Assembly (NCBI GenBank): GCA_963924555.1 | Contig: OZ004596.1 | Coordinates: 434,001 to 498,000 of the forward strand | Length of the DNA stretch: 64,000 bases | Direction of reading: 5' to 3' | Source of the DNA: Crambe crambe | Taxonomy: Eukaryota; Porifera; Demospongiae; Poecilosclerida; Crambeidae | The notes under the pieces: model-generated | What the model was told of the DNA's origin: nothing | The model's database searches: none | Seen by the model: the letters and a program-made list of their open reading frames with translations, nothing else | Shown here: piece by piece, positions 9,995-21,300 of the stretch | Layout of the letters: each line of letters opens with the position of its first letter | How positions within the stretch are numbered: position 1 is the first letter of the stretch | Position numbers and translations under genes: made by a program

Positions 9995-11678
9995 ATGGAA
10001 GATTGTCAGGATAATGACCCTCAGGGATTCAACACCTTCAACAATGACGGAAGCTTCTTCGAAAAGTTCAAAAAAATGCAGGAAGAGAAGAAACCAGAAC
10101 CACCACCCACCACCATCCCTAAACCTGCTCCAGCTCCATTACTGAGGAAGGCAAAACCAATGATCATGAAAATGTCAGGAATTAAGAAGAAAGTTCCTTT
10201 AGTGAAGCCTCTAGCAGCATCTGGAACTGGAGTAGCCAAGGCATTTGGTGACAGTGATTTATCACACGACAAGGATGAAAAAATGGGGGAAGGGTCATCA
10301 CAAGAATCCAAAAGAGGTCAAGATCCCCTCATCAACAGATCAACTACTGATATAATGTCCAGTAAATAGCTTTAGAGCAATTGAACATCCAAATACTCAA
10401 TTATTATGGCTGTCTAAGTTCTCGTATCAACAGAGACCAGCAATATTCCTCTGGTGCAGTCCATTGCCGCTGAAAGGATACAACCGAATTCCATTGCCAC
10501 TGAAAGGATACAACCGAATTCAAGTGTGGGTGAGCAAGGTAGGTATGGGAATGATCTGATAAACACTGTATCAGTCTTTCATACACCAAGCACCACCAGC
10601 ACCACAACTTACTGGGAAGAAAAGAAAGCGAAGTCGATGGTCTGATGAACCTCCCACTGCCACACCCCCTTCAAATCCTTTAAGTGGGAAATCACAAGGT
10701 GCTGATGCTAAAGCAATAGTTGAAGCCATGGGTTCTTTTAGTGAAACACCCAGCACCAGTCTGCCGTATGGAGGTAATAGAACTTCTGGACAGCAGTTGA
10801 CACCCATGCAACTCAAGCAAATCGAGGAGCAGATCGAGGTCAGATTTGTAACTCAAAAAAAAAAAAAAGTTTGTCAAACCAGTTTTTATAGATGAACAAG
10901 TTGGTTGCTCAAATCAGAGCAGTGACTCAACAAAAAACCACCAAGAAGAAGAATCCTGACCAGCCACAGTTTGAGTATGATAGTGATGAAGACATAGAGG
11001 GAGGAACTTGGGAGCACAAAAAACGAGCGCAAGAAATGTTGAATACATACGGTATCTAATTCACAGTATTCAATAGCAATTTTATTTTCTCTGTGCTTGT
11101 GGTATAGATAAAGCAGTAGAACTCACTGAAAAGGCCCAAGGGAAACACCATATTGGAGATTTCTTACCTCCTGAAGAATTCAAGAGATTCCTAGAGAAAG
11201 TGCAAGCAATTAAGGAGGGAAGAGATCCTGGTGAGAAGCCATTTCCTTGTCTGCGGAGTCACGTTTTTTTTTCCTTCTCTTCACAGACTTATCTGATTAC
11301 AGAGAACACAAGCTGACAGAGTCTAATATTGGTTTCCGGCTGCTTCAGAAAGCAGGCTGGACTGAGGGGCAGGGACTTGGCGAAAAGGAGGATGGAATCA
11401 CTGCCCCTATTAACAAGTGAACCAGCAATTAGTATTAATTAGTCATGTAAGTTATGTAATCCTAATTGCAGGGGGAAGACTTCATTTGAGCAGGCAGGTG
11501 TAGGAGCAGAAGTTCCATGTGAAGTAGCAAAGGATGATAGTGAATTTGATACTTACCGCAAAAGAATGATGTTGGCTTATCGTTTTAGGCCAAATCCACT
11601 GGTAAGAAAACAATAAGTTCATCCAAGGTGTTTTTATGGTTCTACAAATAGAATAACCCAAGAAGACCGTACTACTGA
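9995..11678 (+). CDS. SUGP1: SURP and G-patch protein 1 (SUGP1/SF4) ortholog, apparently lacking SURP domains
   Basis: Eight exons: 9995-10316, 10434-10538, 10591-10838, 10892-11051, 11108-11230, 11287-11416, 11472-11601 and 11652-11678. The N-terminus has the [14 protein letters not shown] block of SUGP1. The middle has a basic [11 protein letters not shown] segment (probable nuclear signal) and [14 protein letters not shown]. The C-terminus has [13 protein letters not shown], a G-patch ([14 protein letters not shown]) and the family-defining [23 protein letters not shown] ending. In animals SUGP1 acts in branch-point recognition and activates DHX15 through its G-patch. No SURP domain can be read, and the space between the first and third exons is too small for the usual pair. 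The second exon carries a 31-bp direct duplication. The third-exon acceptor could be 9 bases further on (10600) without changing frame. Confidence 0.88.
10454..10520 (+). repeat. 31-bp tandem duplication inside a SUGP1 exon
   Basis: The unit CATTGCC(G/A)CTGAAAGGATACAACCGAATTC occurs twice in a row and encodes duplicated IA(A/T)ERIQPNS peptides. It replaces part of the region where other SUGP1 proteins carry SURP domains. The repeat period is 30 or 31 bases by eye, and the frame is preserved. Confidence 0.7.
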
Positions 11679-11797
11679 GAGATTATCGAACTCTGTTATG
11701 GTAGTTCAACTATATCATTGTAGTCCAATTCAACCGTAGTATACAATGCTGGTATGATAATTATTATTGAAAAGGCAGTTAAAAAGAAATTGCTGTG

Positions 11798-14728
11798 TTA
11801 GGCTGCCACGCTATCTTCTTGTGCACGTCCAGTTCTCGATAAATGCACTCCACACTCCTTTTCCTGTGCTGATTCTGTGGGAAGTTTTTCATGACTACGT
11901 CGGTACTTGACAGGATTTCCCCCCAACACAGCAGTTTCATCCACTTGGACAGCTACTATGTCAGAGTGGGGAATGTCAAACATGGGATCAAGTAGTAACT
12001 TCTCCTACACAATAAAATAGTACAGCATAATTATTTGAATTTCAGGTGACTCGGGCATCATACCATGATTGCTCTCAGCCCCCTAGCACCTGTTTTCTTT
12101 TTAGCTGCATGCTCTGCTATAGCATAGAGTGCTTCTTTAGAGAATGAGAGCTCAACCTTAAAGATAAAACATGGATTCACTAGTCAGCAAAATGTTGAGT
12201 TTCAACTCTCACTTCATCCATCTTGAAGAGGTGAGTATATTGTGGGACCAGGGCATCCTGGGGTTCGGTGAGGATTTGTACGAGGGAGTCTTTGTCCAGT
12301 GAAGTCAGACTAACCAACATTGGGAATCTTCCCACAAACTCTGGAATCATTCCAAAGGCCATCAGGTCACGTGACTCTGCATTCTGAAGGAGTTCATCTC
12401 GATGCTGCTCCTCTGATAATTCTGGATCCTTAGAACTGACAGAGATAGCATCCACTGTGTTCCCATCACTTGGTAAGGGAGAGCCAAATCCTATCACCTT
12501 ATGAAAAATAAGACTAGTGAAACCTCTTCTACATGAAAGTGATAGTACCCACTTATATGCACACAATTAGCACCTCAGTCACTGTCTACCCTAGCACATG
12601 GGAATCCAATAAACATAAAAGCCATGCTTGTTACCACAGGGACTCTCATTATGTTGGCTGAGTTGTCACCACAGGGACTTTTTCCAGGATTCTTATAACA
12701 AAAAAGAGTAGGCCCTTCTAATTTTATGATTATTGACCCTGTACCTTCTCATTTTTTCTTTTTGCCACTATTTTGTCAAGACCGTGAAAAGCTCCAGATG
12801 CTATGAACAGTATGTTGGTAGTGTCTATAGGAATGGTATCTCCCTTGGGTTTCCTGGTGGAGGTACGGTCAGGGATGTGGATGGTAGTTCCCTCCAGGAT
12901 CTTCAGGAGTCCCTGCTGCACTCCTTCACCACCAACATCACGAAGATGATGGAACCCAGGAACACAACTGATCTTGTCAACCTCATCCAAAAATATTATT
13001 CCTGTGAATCAATTTGCAAATGGGTCATTAGACAATGCTTAGGGTATTGTTGCAGCTAGCAGAAGTGGGTCATTTGTGTCCTAGTCAGTATAAAAAAAGA
13101 TAGTGTGTTGTTTTCTATTAATTCTATTACACAGTCATATGTACATCACTGCTGATGTTGTGAAAATGTAAAATGTGGACAGTCTTCCTCTACACTTTAC
13201 CTTGTTGGGTTTTCTTGACATTGAAATTTGCTTCCTACACAGTATAAGGAGTTTCATATTAAGGACACACTACCGGTACAGTGAAGCACATTCTCACATG
13301 AAATAACTTTACTACGACAGACTCTATATCGTCACCAACATAGCCGGCCTGAGTGAGAGTTGTACAGTCACAAATCACCATCGGAACATCCAGAAACTTG
13401 GCCAGAGTCTGAGCAAGTAATGTTTTCCCTACAATAATAAGAGAAATCACAACTTTTAATTGGGGGAAAGGGAGTAACATCCACTAACAAACTCCTTATG
13501 CACTCACCACATCCAGTGGACACCCATGTCAGTGGATACCCATTAAAAAATTCTTCATGCACTCACCACACCCAGTGGGCATCCATTAACAAACTCTTTA
13601 TGCACTCTCCACATCCAATGGACACCCATTAACAGATGCACTCACCACATCCAGTGGGTCCAAGTAAAATGATATTACTTTTTTCCAATCTGATACTCTG
13701 CTCTGACTTGGACGAGTCTGGTCTTTCCATTATTGCTGTTTGTTCAGTGTCGGGTTTGATCTGTGTTCCCTCATCAGGCAGAACATTATGGTTGAGGAAA
13801 TTATAATCAGCTGCAAACATTTATAATACATGCAATTACAGTGATCTCTGATCTCTTATGATCTACTCACTCCGATAGACTCTATGCACATGTCCGCCAT
13901 TCTCTCCCACATGTGGAGTTGAAAAGGAGGGTGGGACTGAACTGGGGCTGGAGTAGATCCTCTTGAAGTGGTTATACATGGCTACAGACAAAACTTTCTT
14001 CGCTTTATTCTGCCCTATCACATACTTTTCAAGGTGTTTGTACATCTGCAAAAAAAAAAAAAAAAAAAAAAAAAAGTAGAGACTCTTGTATAATAATTGA
14101 TGCCCCTACACTATGTCTGTTCATGCTCATACTTCTCTAGGAGATGGTAGCTGAACTTGTTCCTGCTGAGTGTTCTCATAGGTGTTCTGTTGCTGATTCT
14201 TCAACACATCCTGATCATCACTGGTCAAAAACTCAAAGAAATAGCGACAATTACTACATTCGATCAATCGTGATCCTGCTAAGGCTGTTCATGAAATACA
14301 CCAGTTTACAGATAAAAGGAAACAATAATAACAACAATAAACAAACTCACTCATGGTCTCAGTGAATGGCTCTCCACATTTAGGGCACACTATCTTCCCA
14401 GTGCGGTCATGGCCACTACTACTTCCATTCCCAGACTTTGAATTTCCATTCCCACTCTGAATACTTGAGCTTGAACATTTTAAATTATAGAGTTTTCTGT
14501 GATTTTTGATTTGTTTTGGTAGCCTGAAAAGGGTATTTGATTTTGAAGGGTTGGTGCTTAATACACGCTGATTTCTGATCCAGAAAGCATTACAGCATGA
14601 AGGAGAAGGGATATCTACAATAAATTATAATGAAGATAGACACTTTATAAACCATGTAACCTACTTTCTCTCAGTCCATTAAGAGGTGTTCTGTTGATCC
14701 TTCTGAAGAGATATCTACCTGGATTCAT
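11798..14728 (-). CDS. CLPX: Mitochondrial ATP-dependent protease ATPase subunit ClpX
   Basis: Eleven exons (14665-14728, 14351-14614, 14133-14275, 13871-14045, 13646-13810, 13298-13428, 13201-13234, 12745-13001, 12213-12497, 12064-12156, 11798-12004) give 605 residues. An Arg-rich, acid-free N-terminus fits a mitochondrial presequence. It is followed by a four-cysteine zinc-binding domain (CPKC ... CSNC), the Walker A site GPTGCGKT split by an intron, the pore loop GYVGDD, Walker [10 protein letters not shown], the substrate-interacting [11 protein letters not shown] block and the sensor-2 motif TGARGLR. ClpX unfolds matrix proteins for ClpP degradation and remodels heme-synthesis enzymes. 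The 34-base seventh exon supplies the codons between the pore-loop region and Walker B. All catalytic motifs look intact, so the gene should be functional. Confidence 0.93.
13489..13662 (-). repeat. Tandem copies of a CLPX exon end plus 5' splice site
   Basis: On the minus strand the Walker A exon end (CACTGGATGTG|GTGAGTGCAT) is followed by three further degenerate copies at roughly 40-55 bp spacing. Each carries a CACTGG-type segment and a G(A/T)GTGGTGAGTGCAT-like donor; one copy has GAGAGTGC instead. The repeats are separated by TTAATGG(G/A)-type spacers. The array therefore duplicates coding sequence together with its 5' splice site inside the intron. Confidence 0.75.
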
Positions 14729-15044
14729 CCTTGGGAGTCTTGCACCCTCTTGTCCAGATTAAGGTGGTGTCGAGATTACCATGGCATTTTGAGCTCTTCT
14801 TACAATTTTACTGTTTTCGTTTAAATAGAACGTAAAATGGTGCGTACGCGCGCGTGACGCGGTGTATGGGCGTGGTTACTTCCCACTTTCTTATAGTGTG
14901 CTAATGCGATATGCAAGCTTTACAACACAAAAATAAAACAAACTCTGGATAGATAAAAATTATGACAGCATTGGGTTTGAGAGTTCTCTCTGTATTTATG
15001 TATGATCTTTTTTTGTGTCCAAGTGGTTTTTAAAAAAAGTCTCA
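14729..15044. other. Intergenic interval between CLPX and SERF
   Basis: About 316 bases with no open frame of interest. It holds the 5' flank of CLPX, including a CG-rich tract near 14840-14865 (GCGTACGCGCGCGTGACGCG). It also holds the 3' flank of the SERF gene. No RNA gene or repeat family was recognised. Confidence 0.4.
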
Positions 15045-15269
15045 TCAGCTTGCTGCCTTCTTTTCTGCTGCTTTTCTCTGCTTCTCTCTCATTATATCTG
15101 CATCTCGCTCTTTCCTCTTTTCCAGTTTTGCCCCACTTTTATCACTGCTTCCTTTCGCCTTAGCTGCCTGTTTCTTAGCATTCTTGGTTCTAGCCAGTTC
15201 CCGCTGATTCCCACCTTTTGAAACGAAAAAATTATAACAATCTAACTACCGTTTTCACTTACGAGTCAT
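15045..15269 (-). CDS. SERF: Small EDRK-rich factor (SERF / 4F5 family)
   Basis: Two exons: 15263-15269, only seven bases (ATGACTC), and 15045-15214. They join in frame to a 58-residue protein beginning MTRGNQRELARTKNAKKQ, essentially the invariant SERF N-terminus. The rest is Lys/Glu/Ala-rich, with RDADIMREKQRKAAEKK as in the family. SERF proteins are small, highly charged nucleic-acid-binding proteins that promote amyloid aggregation in animal models. The acceptor ttcaaaag|GTGGG completes the Arg-Gly codons. The gene is too short and too split for simple frame searches. It is head to head with the coiled-coil gene, 110 bp away. Confidence 0.88.
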
Positions 15270-15379
15270 GATTGTCTTCTTTTGTCAACAAAAAGACGAT
15301 TATTAGGCAATTTTAGTCTCGCACGGGCCAATGAAATTTCGGGTATTTAGGGTCGTTGTGTAAAGTATCGCCAATAAAA
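15270..15379. promoter_or_regulatory. Head-to-head interval between SERF and the coiled-coil gene
   Basis: 110 bases between two divergent start codons. It contains a CCAAT-like element in reverse orientation (GGCCAATGAAATTT at about 15325). Use as a shared promoter is inferred from geometry. Confidence 0.4.
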
Positions 15380-18300
15380 ATGGCAATCTCCATGACAACA
15401 GGTGTGGAAAGGAGAGCTCCAGGCAAGCCTCCAAATCCGTCTAAAGTGAGAATGCAAACACTTCATACTTAAATGAGATATTTTATTATCACTTTCCAGC
15501 TCCATGCGCCAAACGAAGATCAAAAAAGGACTTATCTGAGTCTCTTTGATTCAGATTCAGACGATGAGGTCTCCCATGATCCCATCAGTGAATTGCAGGA
15601 ACTGACACACCCTCCACTTCTTCATATCGATGTATATACAAGTAATAGTTATGTATCAATTCACTTGACATTTTTGTTATGTAGGCCTTGATTAAAAAAC
15701 GTCCGAATACTCTATCCTCCATGTTGGAGATCCTGCTTCCTCGTTTGAAGCCACGTCCAGAAGTAAAGGATGTATCAATAGAAGATCAGCAGGGCTTTGT
15801 GAGTTGGCATGGATTGTAATGATTCTGTTATTAAATGGAAATTAATAGTTGTCAATACTTGTGGGAGAGCTAGCCAGTCAGTTCTCAGTCTTGCAGCACC
15901 AAGTTGATGATCCATTCTTGGTAAGATGTACTCTTTTCACTCTTCACAAATATGCATTTACATCTAATTGCATGCAGAGTGCAGAGGAAAATAAAGAATT
16001 TCATAAGTAAGATGTCATTAAAAAAACCACGATAACACTAATGAGTTGTAATTGGTTTAGGAAAATGTCTATTGAAGTGTGTCAGATCATTGAAGGACTT
16101 TATGGAAAGTATATTTATAAAGCAGCAAGTAAGTATTCTGGGCGAGTTACATTAGCCACATGATAAAGTTCTGCCTGTGTCAATAATTCAATGATGTTTT
16201 AGAGATAAGAGAAAGCGAGTTTCTTAACCACTCTGCTAAAATCAGTTGTCTGAGAGCACAGCTCATTCTAGAGGCACACAAATAGTGAGTTGCTAGAGTG
16301 CTGAAATTTTTACCTCCTTTTTTAAACAAATGTAGTCTTGAAATGCCTTCTATTCGCCGGAAAGTTGTTACCAAGTTTCATGAGTCCATTGTTAGTGGGC
16401 CATTAGTCGAGAGACACTGCCGTAAGAAACGACTTCCGCCTATTCCCAAATATGAGGTCCAGCGGCGCTCCAAACTGCAGAAACCAAGTCTGGAAGATCT
16501 CAATCTGGTCATTGAAACCTATAACTGATATGGGCACTAAAATGAATAATTATTGTAATTGCAGGGTGGCTCCCTTAGTTCAAAGATGACTAGGTTTGGA
16601 CTTTCTGCTGTACTGGATAGCAGAATGATAAAGAGGAAAATCAAGAAGGTGCAGAGTTGATTGAGTCAGTGATGGAAAGTCAATATTCCTTTTTGAAATG
16701 CGTAGCTGAAGAAAAAGATTCCTGTCCTTTATAACTCCGATGGATCGTCTTCGTATGAAGAGGATGAAGAGGAAGAAAACCAGGTTTCCTTGAGAGGAAG
16801 TGGAAGGGAACAACATTCAAATAAAAAACTTACTTCTTTCAGGGTAACTACATCTGTTGTATGGATAAGGTTGATATGGATGTATATAGTTACACAGGAG
16901 AGTATCATCCCTCCCAGAGCTGTGGGGACAGTTTTTATTGTGTGACATGGGCTGTACTACAAGGCATAAAAGTGAGTTGTGGTTTTCTTCATGTAATCAG
17001 TGCCACAATACTCTCTCTCTCTCTCAGGGCCAGAGCATGCAGATGCCAAGGAAACACTGTTAGGGATAAAGAGAGCTCCAAGTATTGAGAAGTTTATGGT
17101 ATGAAATGATTGTGGCAAAAAATAAAAAGCGTTAATTTGGCCAACAAAATTTACCTTTCTGCTGTATACTTGATGCAGACCTTGAAGTTGAATGAGAGAG
17201 GGAGTGATGATGAAAAGGAAGCTATACTGTGAGTAATTAAACCCCGTACCCCATTAATTATAAAAGTGAGAGATGATAATTGTGCAGACTTGGTGAACAT
17301 ACAGTGGATGATCTCTATGATGACCTCAACTACCTGAAGCACCAGCAAGAACAGCTTGCCCCCCAACACTTTGTGAGTTGTGGGTAGAACCCTTTTAGAT
17401 TATCTCCTACTATACTAGTTAGACAGATAACATGTTTGGGTATGTTGATTCCCCCCCCCCCCCCCCCCCAGATTAATGCTGATGACTTGAATCCATTACT
17501 ACAAGTAAGCTGATTTCAAAAATTACATAAAAGAAAATTTTTTTTAAATGATTGCCCCTAGGCTCATATTCATGGTCTGAGCACTAAACAAGCTGCTAGG
17601 CTTGCACAGTATGAGGCCAGCATGAAGGAGAAAGAAGAGGTGCCTGCTGAAATACCCCCAAGTCCTAGTGGGTCGTCACTGTTGGAACAGAGCATACCTT
17701 CAGTCTCAACTGTGGATCAACTCCCCTATCTCACTATAGAGTATATTAATTAATGGAAATGCCCCTGATAGAAGATATGGCTTCTCCCATTATTTTCTCA
17801 TTGCAGACATGCCTCAGACTCTGGATCTCCTCACCTCTCTCTTCACGTCAAATCAAGCTTGCGGATGAAGAAAGAGTTGACTGACGTGTCTTCAGATGGT
17901 GGTAATTTGATGAGCTATGGTTCTGCAAGTGCTTCTGTATTAGGATCAGGAGGCAGTAGTGGGCAACTCCCTGGGAGTCCAGTGAGGTTCAGTGTGGACA
18001 GTCGCTCTGGGAGTGATGGTGGTTTGAATGTGGATGGCAGTGGTGTCCTGGACAGTTTAAGTGGGGCAAGTAGTCCACTTCCTTGTTCTTCTAAAGGAAC
18101 GAGTGTCCTCTCCTCCACTCTCGATCTCATGGAGCATCATCAGGGTAGCACATTAGGGGAAGAAGGAATATCAGAGAGGGATCTTCACTCTGTGACTTCA
18201 CAGGATTTGGGTGGATCTCCGTGCAGGTGTGTGTAGACTAGTGTTTAACTTCAAAGGCAATGTGGCCCATCCTTTGTTTGGTGTAGGTATATAAATCCTC

Positions 18301-21300
18301 CAACCCTCCTGTTTATAATGACACTTGGTGTCTTCACTTAGCCCTGCACCTGTTGAGCAAACTGAGGGTGGTCCTCAGCCTCAATCAGCGGTCATCTCTA
18401 CAGAATTCCCAGGACAGGGTGTAGTGAGAACTTCCGATGTAAGGGTATCAGAAAGAACCCCTCTGACAGACCTTCGACTTAGGAACCATGAACCTATTTA
18501 TAATGAACTTTCAGATGATGTGAGTAATCACCTGTGTGGTTAAGCACCTCACCTCCACCTATACTAGCATTGTCCAAATGTTGTGCCTGTTAATACTTTA
18601 GTGGGAGTCCTGGAGGACCCGTGAATTGGATAGCAATTTACATGAAGGAAGAGAACTTTATTCTGCTTATGATGAAATCATGAAATTCCTCCCCTTGGGT
18701 CATTTGAATGTCCAAAATGTGAGTGGAGACTGTCCTTAATTGGCCTGGCCACCTGTCCTAATTCTCATTCACACTTACATTCAGGAGCCTTCACTGGAGC
18801 CCTGCATTGAACAGCCTGTGAATTTATCTCACATTTTAGCTTCTAATTCTCTCCAACATCGTCACAGTCAAAGAATTATCAATCCAAACCTCTATCGTCA
18901 GAGGCCTCCTCCATGGGGTGACAGTTCCAATAGAAAAGAATGGGAAGAGAGGTATGGGCTTGTCAACCAGAATAATTATTTCACCTTAGTGATGAGTAAT
19001 ATTATGGGTACAGCAATCAATACCAAGGATCGGATGTCACACACATAAAGGTGAGTCTCTCTATTACTGGCGCTATTATTATCATCAATACTGTTCCCTC
19101 CCTGCATATGCGCTGGTGTCACAGTCTCCTCATGATTATCCTCGCAGCTACCAACTTTGGCTCAAAAAATGGAAGAACACTGTCACCCCTGAAGATTACT
19201 TTAAATACGTGTCTAAAGGGGTCAGTCAATGTAATCTTAAGTGTGCATTATAATGACCTCATCACTCTAGGAATCAGACTATCTTAGACTCTTGTATCAT
19301 TTATACGATTCTGAAGGAAGTGATTCTGAAGATGATGAAGAAGCCAGAGAGAAGAAAGAGAAGATAAAAGCACTGCATGCCAAAATCAAGTACATCGTTA
19401 CCACCTGCACTACAGAATATGGTGGATGGATCACTGCTGCATTATATTTTGCAGAGCAAAGGAAGAAAGGAAGAAACAGCGATTTAAGGAAAAGAATGCA
19501 TTTGAAAAAGGGATGTGGAATGGACAAACTGTGTTAATGGGTGGACTGGGAAACGATCCTGACCAGAGCAGTGATGAAGGTTAGATCACAATCTTAAGAA
19601 ACCTCTAAATCATTTTTTTCTCTGATCTGGCAGATGAAGAGGTTAAATTCACTGCAAAGGTGCTCATATTAGTGGTTTACTCGCATGCATGTGTGAAAAG
19701 TAGCCTTCTATTTAGGCCCGCAATCTAGGTGTAATCCAAGACAACTTGCAGCAGATTTGGGATAGACTCCAACTTCCTCCTAAGCAGCAGATAGACATGG
19801 CCATCAAATATGGTGGTAATAGGAATCGAATGGAATTGAATAAGGTTCGTAGTATAACAGTCATCTCTAAAGATTAATCACAGGGTGAAAAAACAATAAC
19901 AAAAACAACAAAAAAACTGGTTTCAAATCAGTGGGTTATAATAATAGTGAAGTGTTAACCATAAAGTGTCCATAGTTTAACCATAGAACGGATTGAAGTG
20001 TGGAAACCTCTTGGAGAGGAATGCTTGCTGCACCACATACTTGCTATACTGGTTGATGCCACATTCCCATTTTTTTGGTCGTATCTTCATCTCGGCACGA
20101 TCAAATTTCACCTTAATTCCATCCATCTCCCACAGTAACCCCTTAAACTTGGAATGACTAGATAAAGACGACTGCAAAAGTGCAACTTTTGTGCACACCT
20201 CATTGCCAGAAGGTCCAAACCACCAACCACCTGCATATAAAGAGCCACATCTTCCTTCTGTGTAACGATCCCAGGCTTCTGGGTAGTACCTGTCATTATG
20301 ATCCGATGTTTTGAAACTGCTTCCATTATTATGCGACAAGCTGTCGGGCAGGGTGCTATCATTTCTATACCCTCCTATAGTCAAGGTGTAATTGGTCCTC
20401 CTATCACCAACAGAAAAGTTGTCATAACGGGCGTAATAGATCGTGTCGTTTAGCTCGAGCTCAACCAGCAATTCGGTATCTTCATTGAGGGTAAAATAGC
20501 GAATATGTTGGAGGCCTAACCAGAAATCGCGCTGGAGCTTTCCGAAGCCCCTCTCGAATTTTCTGTAGGGCGTTAGACTGCTTAATCTTTCGACTTTTTT
20601 GCGGGTGCGACGCAGGATCACCATCCAACCCCCTCCAAAAGTTTCCATATCGCAGTACACAAATTGAAGTTGGGAGTAGAGGATCGGATAAATGGTGGAA
20701 GATAGCCATTGGTAGCGAAGAAACTTCGGTTCGCAACAGTCCCGGAATTCTAGTTGATCCACACAGGTGTAAGCTAGAAACTGCAGTTGGTAGAGCGACT
20801 GCTCGATGTTGATGTACCTACAGGAAGGGTCCCTGGCAGGGTCTCCTGAGCCGTCGGGATCGGTAAGCGGTTGTAGGCCGTATTGCTGAGGCGGCGGAAG
20901 CATACGTTTCTGCATAGGTTGCTGTAACTGCAAACTCTCGTTAACTTTCTTGATGTAGGACTTACTGGGAACCACCTTGGCCAGTGCAGAGAAAGGCAAC
21001 AAGAGTAGAGTCAAATACAGAACCACCATAATTGCTCCTCTCCTTCACAATTTCTTCACTCAAAAATAATAAGAATTGCCACGTGGACGGTTTTTTAAAT
21101 TGGCTTTGCGCATGTGCATACATATATGTGCATGCGCAAAACAATTAGTGTTACTATTAATTCCAGGTTCTTGATCTGTGGGAGAGTGTGTGTGAGGCGA
21201 TTGAAAAAAGAGAGATTGCTCTTTTGAAATTGGAGTCCTTTGAAAAAGTGGCGTCAGATCCCAGTCGATTCTTTGTTAAAGGTAAAAATAGTAAGTGTAT

